DNA of 12,423 nucleotides, taken from the NCBI GenBank assembly GCA_002694345.1, contig NZLV01000129.1, positions 1 through 12,423 on the forward strand, written 5' to 3'. Under the pieces are notes generated by a model that was given only the letters and a program-made list of their open reading frames with translations, was not told where the DNA came from and ran no database searches. Below are positions 1 through 6,267 of the stretch, piece after piece; within the stretch, counting starts at the first letter, position 1; the number at the start of each line of letters is the position of its first letter. The position numbers and the translations under genes were made by a program. The DNA comes from Maricaulis sp. (lineage in GTDB: Bacteria; Pseudomonadota; Alphaproteobacteria; Caulobacterales; Maricaulaceae).

Positions 1-56
1 GGCAGGTGCAGTCGCTAGGACCAGACCTGCCGAGCCAAGAACCCAAAGGGCTGGGA

Positions 57-824
57 TCAGGCGTCGAAGCCGGGGCTCTCGCGGCGCACACGGTCGAGGA
101 CGGCCGCCCAAGCAATTTCCTTGAAGAATTCGTTCGAGGAAATTTCGTCGGACTGGCCAAAGACACGATCCTGCATCTTCTGCCCCCATTCGATCAGCTC
201 TCCGCCAGCCTGGGCCATGACCTGGATCTTGCAGGCACGCTCAAGTAGATATAGGCGAATATACGCGCTAAACGGGTGATCGCCAACCGACAGGGTGCCG
301 TGGCTGCGCAGGATCATGAGGTTCTTCTCGCCAAGATCCGCCACCAGGCGAACTTTCTCCTCGGATTCCAGCGCGATACCCTCATAGTCGTGATAGGACA
401 CGTCATTCATGATGTTCATCGCGAGCTGCGAGATCGGGCGCAATCCGCCCTTCTGGGCGGCCACTGCGACACCGGCGTCGGAGTGAAGGTGGATCGCCAC
501 GGCGACATCATGGCGAGCCGCATGGATCGCCGAGTGGATCGTGAAGCCAGCCGGATTGATACCGTACTGCGACGGCGGCAGAACATTGCCGTCCAGATCC
601 ACCTTGACCAGATTGCTGGCCGTCACGTCTTCATATAGCAGGCCGAAGGGATTGAGCAGGAAATGCTCGTCCGGCCCCGGCACGCGCATGGAAATGTGGG
701 TAAAGAAGAGATCGTCCCAGCCGTGCATGCGAACGAGACGGTACAGCGCCGCCAGATCGCAACGCGCCTTCCACTCCTCTGCCGACACCTGATCTTTCAC
801 TGACAGGTTAGCCTGATCGTCCAT
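57..824 (-). CDS. Class II aldolase/adducin family protein
   Basis: The 255-residue protein has the class II aldolase/adducin fold pattern: an N-terminal region with WDDLFFTHISMRVPG (about 36-50), a LNPFGLLYEDVTASNLVKVD segment (57-76), the metal-binding HLH pair (H112, H114) and a third ligand in SHG (H175). Known members are divalent-metal aldolases, decarboxylases or epimerases acting on sugar phosphates or hydroxy acids; adducin-like members have no proven reaction. The catalytic Glu that fuculose-phosphate aldolase carries before the helix is not visible here: the segment reads NPAGFTIHSAIH, so the true reaction is unknown. I chose the ATG at 824 because GGGAGG lies about 5 bases upstream; a longer reading to 866 adds 14 residues with no clear ribosome site. 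It is transcribed away from the DUF2336 gene, so it is its own unit, and no partner enzyme is adjacent. Family call is firm, substrate is not assigned. Confidence 0.88.
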   Translation of the reverse strand: MDDQANLSVKDQVSAEEWKARCDLAALYRLVRMHGWDDLFFTHISMRVPGPDEHFLLNPFGLLYEDVTASNLVKVDLDGNVLPPSQYGINPAGFTIHSAIHAARHDVAVAIHLHSDAGVAVAAQKGGLRPISQLAMNIMNDVSYHDYEGIALESEEKVRLVADLGEKNLMILRSHGTLSVGDHPFSAYIRLYLLERACKIQVMAQAGGELIEWGQKMQDRVFGQSDEISSNEFFKEIAWAAVLDRVRRESPGFDA

Positions 825-875
825 GTAACCCTCCCGCGGGATTCTGTTTTTATCGCCAACGCCCAAGGATCGGCC

Positions 876-903
876 CAGACGCTTCAGACGTCAAACGCTT
901 CAG
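876..903. repeat. Direct repeat upstream of the aldolase gene (candidate operator)
   Basis: Two 12-base copies, CAGACGCTTCAG (876-887) and CAAACGCTTCAG (892-903), match at 11 of 12 positions and are separated by ACGT, giving a 16-base period. They sit 52-79 bases upstream of the aldolase start. A regulator binding as a dimer on tandem half-sites would fit, but chance cannot be excluded and no regulator gene lies beside it. Confidence 0.4.
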
Positions 904-920
904 CGCTCGACCTTAACGCG

Positions 921-935
921 TTGCATATTATATAA
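921..935 (-). promoter_or_regulatory. AT-rich promoter-like element
   Basis: In otherwise GC-rich DNA this short block is almost pure A/T. Read on the minus strand it contains a perfect TATAAT (927-932), about 100 bases upstream of the aldolase start. I could not find a convincing -35 at 16-18 bases distance, so the call is tentative. If it is the aldolase promoter, the direct repeat at 876-903 would lie just downstream of the transcription start, a position suited to repression. Confidence 0.25.
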
Positions 936-1035
936 CCGCCTATGCTTGTTCATCATTGATATCAGGCGAATAAATACAAGACTTGAAGATTCATTCCCGA
1001 AACCAACATTGTGAGGCTCGCCGCTCGCAGTCTGA

Positions 1036-1050
1036 TTAACAAGTTTTCAA
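1036..1050. promoter_or_regulatory. CtrA-box-like motif upstream of DUF2336 gene
   Basis: TTAA, seven bases, then TCAA: one mismatch from the TTAA-N7-TTAA box bound by the cell-cycle regulator CtrA in Caulobacter and relatives. It ends 51 bases before the DUF2336 start, a sensible place for control. An inverted repeat CAGTCTG (1028-1034) / CAGACTG (1069-1075) flanks it. A GANTC site (GATTC near 989) lies further upstream. Short motif, so the chance rate is high. Confidence 0.25.
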
Positions 1051-1101
1051 GGCGTTGCTGTCTTCATACAGACTGATAACAACCCGCAAGCCGCGACACA
1101 G

Positions 1102-2160
1102 ATGAACATTAATACTGCGGAAACCTTAAACGTCCTGGCCCGCATGAAGGATCCGGGAAAGCGCAAAGAGCTGGCTCTGGGCATTACGGAACTGTGCCTG
1201 GCGCAACCGCTTGCGCCTCGAACCGAGCCAGTTGCGGGCGAATTGCTGGTTACCCTGTCTTCCAAGGCTGATGACGAGACCAAGGCGATCATCGCGACCA
1301 GGCTGGCCAATTGCGACTGGGCTCCTCACGCCGCGATCCGCTTCCTGGCCTTTGAGCCGGTCGAGATTGGCGCGGTCATCATCAAGAAAAGCGAACGCTT
1401 GACGGTCAAGGACATGGTCGAGCTGGCCGAAACTGGCACCACCGAGCATCGCCGTCATCTCGCCATGCGCCCGAATATCTGCCTGGCGATCACCGATACG
1501 CTGGCCAAGCCCGGTGAGGCTGTGGTCCTGCGCGCCCTGGCCAACAATGACACGGCCGAGATTTCCGAGAACACGCTGGGCATCTGCATGACCGTGGCCC
1601 GGGACAATCCCAAGCTTCGCGAAGCCCTGGCGCGCCGGCACGACTTGTCGACGGAATACGCCACGCAGCTTTGCATCATGCTCCCGGAGAACTGGCGCGA
1701 AGAACTCTATCGCCGCTTTGGCCTCGACAAGGACACGGTGGAAAACCTGACCGTGAAAGCTGCGCTCGGCGCGACCCCGGACGATATCGACAGGGCCGCA
1801 GCCAAGACCGTGGCCGATGCTGCGGAAGCCGGCAAGCTGACCGGCGAATACGCCCTAGAAGCGGTCAGGCGCGGTGACCAGGCTGTGTTCGACCATGCCA
1901 TTGCGCATCTATGTGGCGTGAAAGCATCCCAGTGGCGCGTTGCCCTGGCCATGAGCGGCGTCAAGGCAGCGGCCATGGCTTGCCAGGCCGCCCATCTGGA
2001 CCGGACCGCCTATCCCATCATCCACAAGGCTCTCCAGCGAGCCGGACGCATGCACCAGTCTTTGGAAGGCGATGCGATGGCGGCTGCGGCCAATGTCTTC
2101 CGCATGTATGGCGCGGAAAAGGCGGCCAAGGTCTTGCGTCAAATGGGAACCAGAGCTTGA
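1102..2160 (+). CDS. DUF2336 domain-containing protein
   Basis: This 352-residue, mostly alpha-helical, soluble protein has no signal peptide or membrane segment, so it is predicted cytoplasmic. Its pattern matches DUF2336 proteins of alphaproteobacteria: repeated helical units with Ala/Arg-rich ends (about residues 55-160, HEAT-like in appearance), and a C-terminal helical half that ends in VFRMYGAEKAAKVLRQMG. The function of DUF2336 is not known to me. It is recognisably related to the second DUF2336 protein encoded at 4082-5218 on the other strand; both share the AIR-type helix followed by a repeated run of paired helices. The ATG at 1102 has no strong Shine-Dalgarno sequence but is the first start in frame. 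NAD kinase follows 40 bases after the stop, in the same direction, so co-transcription is likely unless the hairpin at 2163-2186 interferes. Confidence 0.82.
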   Translation: MNINTAETLNVLARMKDPGKRKELALGITELCLAQPLAPRTEPVAGELLVTLSSKADDETKAIIATRLANCDWAPHAAIRFLAFEPVEIGAVIIKKSERLTVKDMVELAETGTTEHRRHLAMRPNICLAITDTLAKPGEAVVLRALANNDTAEISENTLGICMTVARDNPKLREALARRHDLSTEYATQLCIMLPENWREELYRRFGLDKDTVENLTVKAALGATPDDIDRAAAKTVADAAEAGKLTGEYALEAVRRGDQAVFDHAIAHLCGVKASQWRVALAMSGVKAAAMACQAAHLDRTAYPIIHKALQRAGRMHQSLEGDAMAAAANVFRMYGAEKAAKVLRQMGTRA

Positions 2161-2162
2161 AT

Positions 2163-2186
2163 AAAGACTTGTTCGACCAAGTCTTT
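2163..2186 (+). terminator. Perfect hairpin between DUF2336 stop and nadK start
   Basis: AAAGACTTG (2163-2171) and CAAGTCTTT (2178-2186) are exact reverse complements: a 9-base-pair stem with a six-base loop TTCGAC. It begins three bases after the DUF2336 stop and ends 14 bases before the presumed nadK start. The stem is AT-rich and is followed by no T run beyond its own TTT, so it would be a weak terminator at best. It could instead be an mRNA stabiliser or a structure that sets nadK translation. Confidence 0.45.
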
Positions 2187-2200
2187 GCACGAGCCTCCCT

Positions 2201-2965
2201 ATCACTGAACCGATTGCCTTCCTGGCCAGTCCCAGACCTGAAGCCAAGGCCGCCAAGACGCGTCTTGAGCGCCAGTATGGCTGCGTCCCGATCCAAGAAG
2301 CGCGCACGATTGTCGCTCTGGGCGGTGATGGGCTCATGCTGGACGCTCTGCACACATCTCTTGAGACCGGCGCACGCGTCTACGGGATGAATTTCGGTTC
2401 GGTCGGATTTCTTATGAATGATTTCCGCGCCGAGGGCCTGCTGGAGCGTATCGCGACCGCGGAGCCGGTCCGGATCCATCCCCTGCGCGTTCGCGGCGAG
2501 GACATCCACTGCACGCCGTTTGAAGCCCTCGCGATCAACGAGGTCTCCATGCTGCGGGAAACCCGCCAGACCGCCAAGATCAAGATCACGATCGATGGCC
2601 GCGACCGGATGGGTGAGCTTCAGGCCGATGGAGTGCTCGTGGCAACGCCGGCCGGGTCTACCGCCTACAACCTGTCGGCCCACGGCCCAATCCTGCCTCT
2701 GGATTCCAAGGTTCTCGCTCTCACGCCGATCAGTGCCTTCCGGCCCCGGCGCTGGCGCGGTGCCCTCTTGCCCTGCACGGCCCGGGTCGGCTTCGAGATT
2801 GTCGAACCACGACACCGGCCCGTATCGGCCGTGGCCGACAATCGAGAATTCCGTGAGGTCGCCAAAGTCGACATCATGGAGGCCAGCGACGTCACCCTGA
2901 CCCTGCTGTATGATCAGGGCCGCGACCTGGCCGAACGGATCCTCACCGAGCAGTTCGAATCCTGA
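2201..2965 (+). CDS. nadK: NAD kinase (ATP-NAD kinase), with non-canonical ATC start
   Basis: NAD kinase phosphorylates NAD+ to NADP+ in the cytoplasm, the only route to NADP(H). Reading the frame from 2201 gives 254 residues with all family marks: a start-proximal strand IAFLASPRPEA (5-15), the nucleotide-binding GGDG (41-44), GSVGFLMN (66-73), the NE motif (113-114) and the signature ATPAGSTAYNLSAHGPIL (148-165). The first ATG (2336, residue 46) lies after GGDG, so it cannot be the true start. Upstream of it the frame has no ATG, GTG or TTG back to the in-frame TAA at 2162-2164. The reading (ATC)-TEPIAFLAS looks like the usual MT-P-IAF start with ATG changed to ATC; ATT at 2213 is an alternative. 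No Shine-Dalgarno is visible. Either a rare ATC start, a sequence error, or a start lesion explains this. The identification as NAD kinase is near certain; the exact start is not. Confidence 0.9.
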   Translation: MTEPIAFLASPRPEAKAAKTRLERQYGCVPIQEARTIVALGGDGLMLDALHTSLETGARVYGMNFGSVGFLMNDFRAEGLLERIATAEPVRIHPLRVRGEDIHCTPFEALAINEVSMLRETRQTAKIKITIDGRDRMGELQADGVLVATPAGSTAYNLSAHGPILPLDSKVLALTPISAFRPRRWRGALLPCTARVGFEIVEPRHRPVSAVADNREFREVAKVDIMEASDVTLTLLYDQGRDLAERILTEQFES

Positions 2966-3037
2966 TCCCGCTTAGGCTGGTGTTAAGCAAGCTGCGCTAG
3001 CGTTCAGACAGGATTTCAGGATCGGACATACCCGGCT

Positions 3038-3493
3038 ATGAGTCGCACTGGCACCATGGATGACATCACCCGGATGCGGGTTCTGCTTGTCGATGACAAT
3101 GCAGCCCTGCGCGGGGCATTGCGTGTCACCCTGCAGGCCTTCGGCTGTGCCGAGGTGCTGGAGGCAGACACGGTCGACCGTGCGCTCGATGTCCTGAAAA
3201 GCAAACGGGTCGACCTGATGGTCACCGACTGGAAGATGAAGCCGAGAGACGGTCTGGACCTGGTGCGAACGCTGCGGCGTCCGGCCGGCAGCCCAGCGCC
3301 TTTCCTGCCCATCATCATGCTGTCGGCCTACAATCAGGAAGACCGCATTGAGGAAGCCCGCCAGTGCGGCGTGGATACCTTCCTGATCAAACCCTTCACG
3401 GCGGCCTCACTGGCCTCCGCCATCCAAGAAACCTTGAGCCTGACCAACCGGGGCGATGCGGACACCGTGTCCACCCTGGCTTGCACGAACTGA
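3038..3493 (+). CDS. Single-domain response regulator (CheY-like receiver)
   Basis: The 151-residue protein is one receiver domain with short tails and no output domain. The phosphorylation machinery is complete: acidic pair D19-D20 (LLVDDN), phospho-acceptor D64 (VTDWKMKPRDG), switch residue S96 (MLSAY) and K118 (LIKPF). Such proteins pass or receive phosphate within a phosphorelay, or bind a target when phosphorylated. The Hpt protein gene starts 13 bases after this stop, so the two are almost surely co-transcribed and probably exchange phosphate. No histidine kinase lies in the window, so the source is unknown. The ATG at 3038 is used; a second ATG at 3056 (residue 7) is also possible, since neither has a clear ribosome site. 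The 72-base gap from nadK leaves open whether it is in the same operon. Confidence 0.9.
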   Translation: MSRTGTMDDITRMRVLLVDDNAALRGALRVTLQAFGCAEVLEADTVDRALDVLKSKRVDLMVTDWKMKPRDGLDLVRTLRRPAGSPAPFLPIIMLSAYNQEDRIEEARQCGVDTFLIKPFTAASLASAIQETLSLTNRGDADTVSTLACTN

Positions 3494-3506
3494 GAGGAAT
3501 CACTCC

Positions 3507-4001
3507 ATGGCCAAGCAAAATGATGTCGAAGTGATTTCGGTCCCGAACCTGCTGCAAGCCAAGGTCGGCGGACCGATCAGCCAAGGCGACCTGCACATGA
3601 TCGAGAAGGCCGAGGAGGCCCTCAAGGATCTGCGCGCCGATTTCGGTGGCTGGCTGGAAGAGGAAGTCCAGAAGCTGGAAGCGGCCGCTACCGAGGTGAA
3701 AGCCAAGGGCCTGAAAGGCGATGAGGGCGAGAACCTCTTCGTGCGCGCTCACGACCTGCGCGGCGTGGGAACCACCTATGAATTCCCCATCATCACGCGC
3801 CTGGCTTCGTCCCTGACCAAGATGATCGACCTGCCGGAGAAACGCCAGAAGGCTTCCATGGCCCTGGCCCTGGCCCATGTGGGCGCCATCCGTGCAGCGT
3901 TGAGCCAGAATATCCGGGATGCAAACGACCCGGTGGCCGCGGAACTGGCCAAGGAACTGGAAACCCAGTCCCTCGCCTTCGCCCAACCCTGGGAAGACTA
4001 A
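3507..4001 (+). CDS. Hpt (histidine phosphotransfer) domain protein
   Basis: The 164-residue cytoplasmic, helical protein carries an Hpt-type active-site motif AHDLRG (81-86), where H82 is the likely phosphorylated histidine (family consensus HxLKG). The following helices, GVGTTYEFPIITRLASSL (87-104), match the rest of the four-helix bundle. The N-terminal part (about 28-70) is a long charged helix, EKAEEALKDLRADFGGWLEE and onward, suited to a coiled coil or dimer contact. Single-domain Hpt proteins shuttle phosphate between receiver domains. The start at 3507 is set by GAGAGGA about 9 bases upstream and by good codon pattern; an ATG at 3456 would overlap the preceding gene and adds an unlike sequence. 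Coding stops 22 bases before a strong terminator, so this is the last gene of the unit. Confidence 0.82.
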   Translation: MAKQNDVEVISVPNLLQAKVGGPISQGDLHMIEKAEEALKDLRADFGGWLEEEVQKLEAAATEVKAKGLKGDEGENLFVRAHDLRGVGTTYEFPIITRLASSLTKMIDLPEKRQKASMALALAHVGAIRAALSQNIRDANDPVAAELAKELETQSLAFAQPWED

Positions 4002-4023
4002 GCGCCTGACAAACTTTTGCATG

Positions 4024-4052
4024 AAAAAGGCCGCCCTCGAGGCGGCCTTTTT
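4024..4052 (+). terminator. Intrinsic terminator, two-way
   Basis: A perfect 12-base-pair inverted repeat, AAAAAGGCCGCC (4024-4035) and GGCGGCCTTTTT (4041-4052), has a five-base loop. The A run on the left and the T run on the right make it work on both strands, so it can end both the receiver/Hpt unit on the plus strand and the DUF2336 gene that converges from the minus strand (stop at 4082). Confidence 0.93.
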
Positions 4053-4081
4053 GTGCGCGTTGTTGAAAAACCGAGCCGGTA

Positions 4082-5218
4082 TCAGCTGGCCTGGGCCAAC
4101 TCGGTCTCATCGCTGTCGAAACGTGCCAGGATATAGTCCACATCCGCTTCCGGCAGACCCTGGAAGCGCGTGATGGCCCGCTCCGCCAGCACGCGACGGA
4201 AGTGGGCCCGGCCTGCTTCATCCTGCGGAACCTGCAAGGAATGGATCACATCCAGCGCGGCCCGGATCGCCGGATACAGCCGCGGCGGCATGCCGGTACG
4301 GTCGTAGATGGCCCGCAGACCAAGCGGCCCCGCGTCATGGATCAGCAGCCAGGCCTTGGAGTGTGCCACACCCGCCAGCTCTGCAAAGGCATGCTCGACG
4401 AAAGCGACATGCCCGCGCAGCAAGGCCCGCAGGATCAAGGACGGTGTCAGGCGCGCATTCATGCGCAATTGCTGGACAAAATGCTGGGGATCATGAGCCA
4501 GGCCCGCCTGGTCGACCAGATCCACCGTGGCGCGCTCCCGCATGCCTTCGGCGATCTCGACGGCCAGCTGCGGCGGCAAGGCGTGCCGCGTCACCAGTCG
4601 CTGCATGGCCGTATCGGAGATATGGGCAATGAGGCGTTCCGTGATGCTCAACGGCAAATGAGACCGCGCCACGAAGGCATCCATCACGTCAGAATTTTCG
4701 CAGAAATCCGCAAAGGCGCGCTGGTAGGCGGCCGGATCAAAACGCGCGCCATCATTGGCCGCAGCTGTTCCGATGGCGCGGGTGTCGCCTGAATCAAGAA
4801 TGCGATGGACCACAGGTTCCGAAACATCCGCGCGCGAGGCGACTGCACAGCGCTTGGCGGTATCGGCTTCATTGAGCACGGCCATCAGGTCCTCATCCTC
4901 GAGGACCGGTGAATCGGTGAGAACCGGAAGGGCCACCGTATCGACATCCATCGCCAGGCGAATGGCGATGTCACGGGGCAGGTTCGGAGACTGGCGAAGC
5001 GTCACGGACAGGGCGCGGCGCACCAGTTCGGCGGCGTCGGCTGCAATCAGCTCCAGCACGGCCTGCGCGGCTTCACGCTCGGTCTGCGTGAGGCTGGGAG
5101 AGTCCATGCGCCTGCAGACTTTCCGCGCTGCCATGGCCCGCACTTCATCATTCTCGCCCTTGATGAGGCGACGAATGTCGTCCTGGGTCAGGCGGTTACG
5201 CAGTGCAACTACGCTCAT
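4082..5218 (-). CDS. DUF2336 domain-containing protein (second copy)
   Basis: A 378-residue soluble, mostly helical protein without signal peptide. The N-terminal part (RRLIKGENDEVRAMAARKVCRR, about 16-37, then VLELIAADAAELVRRALSVT) and the stretch NLPRDIAIRLAMDVDTVALPVL (78-99) with LEDEDLMAVL are typical of DUF2336 proteins; the middle consists of repeated helical pairs that look HEAT-like, and the C-terminal part (LTPSLILRALLRGHVAFVEHAFAELAG onward) is the conserved DUF2336 core. Function is unknown. It is a distant paralogue of the protein at 1102-2160 and converges on the receiver/Hpt genes across the shared terminator. The ATG at 5218 follows a weak purine-rich stretch, GATGAGAG. The transglycosylase gene lies 79 bases upstream in the same direction, with a weak hairpin between them, so joint transcription is possible. 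Confidence 0.82.
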   Translation of the reverse strand: MSVVALRNRLTQDDIRRLIKGENDEVRAMAARKVCRRMDSPSLTQTEREAAQAVLELIAADAAELVRRALSVTLRQSPNLPRDIAIRLAMDVDTVALPVLTDSPVLEDEDLMAVLNEADTAKRCAVASRADVSEPVVHRILDSGDTRAIGTAAANDGARFDPAAYQRAFADFCENSDVMDAFVARSHLPLSITERLIAHISDTAMQRLVTRHALPPQLAVEIAEGMRERATVDLVDQAGLAHDPQHFVQQLRMNARLTPSLILRALLRGHVAFVEHAFAELAGVAHSKAWLLIHDAGPLGLRAIYDRTGMPPRLYPAIRAALDVIHSLQVPQDEAGRAHFRRVLAERAITRFQGLPEADVDYILARFDSDETELAQAS

Positions 5219-5279
5219 CTCTCATCATCTCATTGTTTTGCAAGGCGGACACTAGGTCGCGCATGCTTAACGAAAGCTT

Positions 5280-5296
5280 GCCGGATGGGGTCCGGC
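5280..5296 (-). terminator. Weak hairpin after the lytic transglycosylase gene
   Basis: GCCGGA (5280-5285) and TCCGGC (5291-5296) pair as a 6-base stem with a five-base loop, one base past the transglycosylase stop on the minus strand. It is followed there by AAGCTTTCG, which is only a poor T tract, so it may reduce rather than stop read-through into the DUF2336 gene. Confidence 0.3.
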
Positions 5297-5297
5297 T

Positions 5298-6134
5298 TCA
5301 GGAGTTCCGGGTCCGGGACGCCGCTTGCGGAGCATCCAGGGAGGCCAGGATTTCGACCAGGGTCGGCGACAATTCGCCGTTACCGATCCGCTGGAATTGG
5401 TTGGACACAACCGGATTGCGGACCGGCGAATAGCGGCCGGTCAGACGCACGGTCTGCGCGTCATCGGCCGTGCCGACGGGATGGGCCGCTGAAGCCGGCA
5501 CAATGGGGGCATCCCCTTCATGCGTCAGCACGGCGAGGACTTCCTGCGCAGAGCGCGGGCGGCTTCCCTCATAGAAGATGGCACGATTGGCCCGCGCCGC
5601 AGCCGGGAAAAGCTGATCGGCGCGCTGGCCCGGATCATTCTGCGTTGCCTCGATCAGGCTGGCAGCCCCCTGGGCGCCCAGAAAATGCGCGGCATAAAGC
5701 TCGCCTGACGTCGCCGACCGCCCAATACGGCTCTGGATGACACCGGCATTCTCGGCGGCCAGCTCACCGGCCATGCGGGCGGAGGCTTCCGCGTCAAAGC
5801 GCAAATCCAGGATCTGCTGGCGCTGGACCGGGTCCGCCACATCATATCGCCCGGACGCATCCCGTGAAATCGCAGAGGCGGCTTCGGCATAGCCATGATC
5901 GGCGCCGCGGCGTTGCATCACCCCCAGCCAGGTCTGCTCGATGAACTGGAACAGACCCGTCGCGCTGGAGGAGCGCGCTTCGGCGCGCACATCGAAATTG
6001 CTTTCGCGCGCGGCGGTCTGGAGCAAATAATTGAAATCCGTGCCGGTTTCCTGCGCCGCCTGACGCAGGGTGCGGGTCATGAAGTCCTGGCTTGGATTTT
6101 CGACGGGGCTGACCACATCGCTCTCCGGAATCAC
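5298..6134 (-). CDS. Lytic transglycosylase (SLT domain), no signal peptide
   Basis: The protein (278 residues from a GTG at 6134) has a soluble lytic transglycosylase domain: the catalytic Glu in AARESNF (E44), the ATGLFQFIEQTWL block (58-70) and, further on, GELYAAHFLGAQGA (144-157) and a FP-AA-AN--IFY motif (176-188) seen in a Caulobacterales-type subfamily. These enzymes cleave peptidoglycan between MurNAc and GlcNAc and often open the wall for envelope machines such as flagella or pili. Unusually there is no signal peptide or membrane segment. An in-frame stop 9 bases upstream of the GTG rules out a longer N-terminus. An ATG at 6080 (residue 19), preceded by AGGA, is a good alternative start. 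The C-terminal 80 residues are low in recognisable motifs. Domain call is firm; export route and cellular role are unknown. Confidence 0.87.
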   Translation of the reverse strand: MIPESDVVSPVENPSQDFMTRTLRQAAQETGTDFNYLLQTAARESNFDVRAEARSSSATGLFQFIEQTWLGVMQRRGADHGYAEAASAISRDASGRYDVADPVQRQQILDLRFDAEASARMAGELAAENAGVIQSRIGRSATSGELYAAHFLGAQGAASLIEATQNDPGQRADQLFPAAARANRAIFYEGSRPRSAQEVLAVLTHEGDAPIVPASAAHPVGTADDAQTVRLTGRYSPVRNPVVSNQFQRIGNGELSPTLVEILASLDAPQAASRTRNS

Positions 6135-6203
6135 TGGGTCGAATCAGGCGACCAGAGTCGGGCCATCATGGCTAATCTCGCGTTAACACTGCCCACGCCG
6201 CGC

Positions 6204-6234
6204 TTGACGCACCAGTGGCGCCTGCTGGTATCTT
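6204..6234 (+). promoter_or_regulatory. Possible promoter of the DUF6491 lipoprotein gene
   Basis: TTGACG (6204-6209) and TATCTT (6229-6234) resemble -35 and -10 boxes, 34 bases before the start codon. The 19-base spacing is longer than the usual 17, so the call is only suggestive. Confidence 0.35.
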
Positions 6235-6267
6235 CAGTGTCGAGGGACGCGTGAAAAGGGTAATGTC

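Noticed and set aside
1..31. Inverted repeat GGCAGGT (1-7) / ACCTGCC (25-31) past the aldolase stop
   Set aside because: The loop is 17 bases, there is no visible T run, and the region is cut by the window edge, so a terminator cannot be judged.
2150..2170. Frameshift fusion of the DUF2336 protein to NAD kinase
   Set aside because: A +1 shift at the DUF2336 stop runs into TAA at 2162-2164; no slippery sequence is seen.
1907..2815. Long open frames on the minus strand opposite DUF2336 and nadK (and similar ones opposite AsmA at 10833-11852)
   Set aside because: They are mirror frames of strong genes in GC-rich DNA, with no recognisable motif or ribosome site.
2336..2965. NAD kinase beginning at the first ATG (2336)
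   Set aside because: This would remove the GGDG nucleotide-binding motif and the first strand, both visible in the same open frame upstream.
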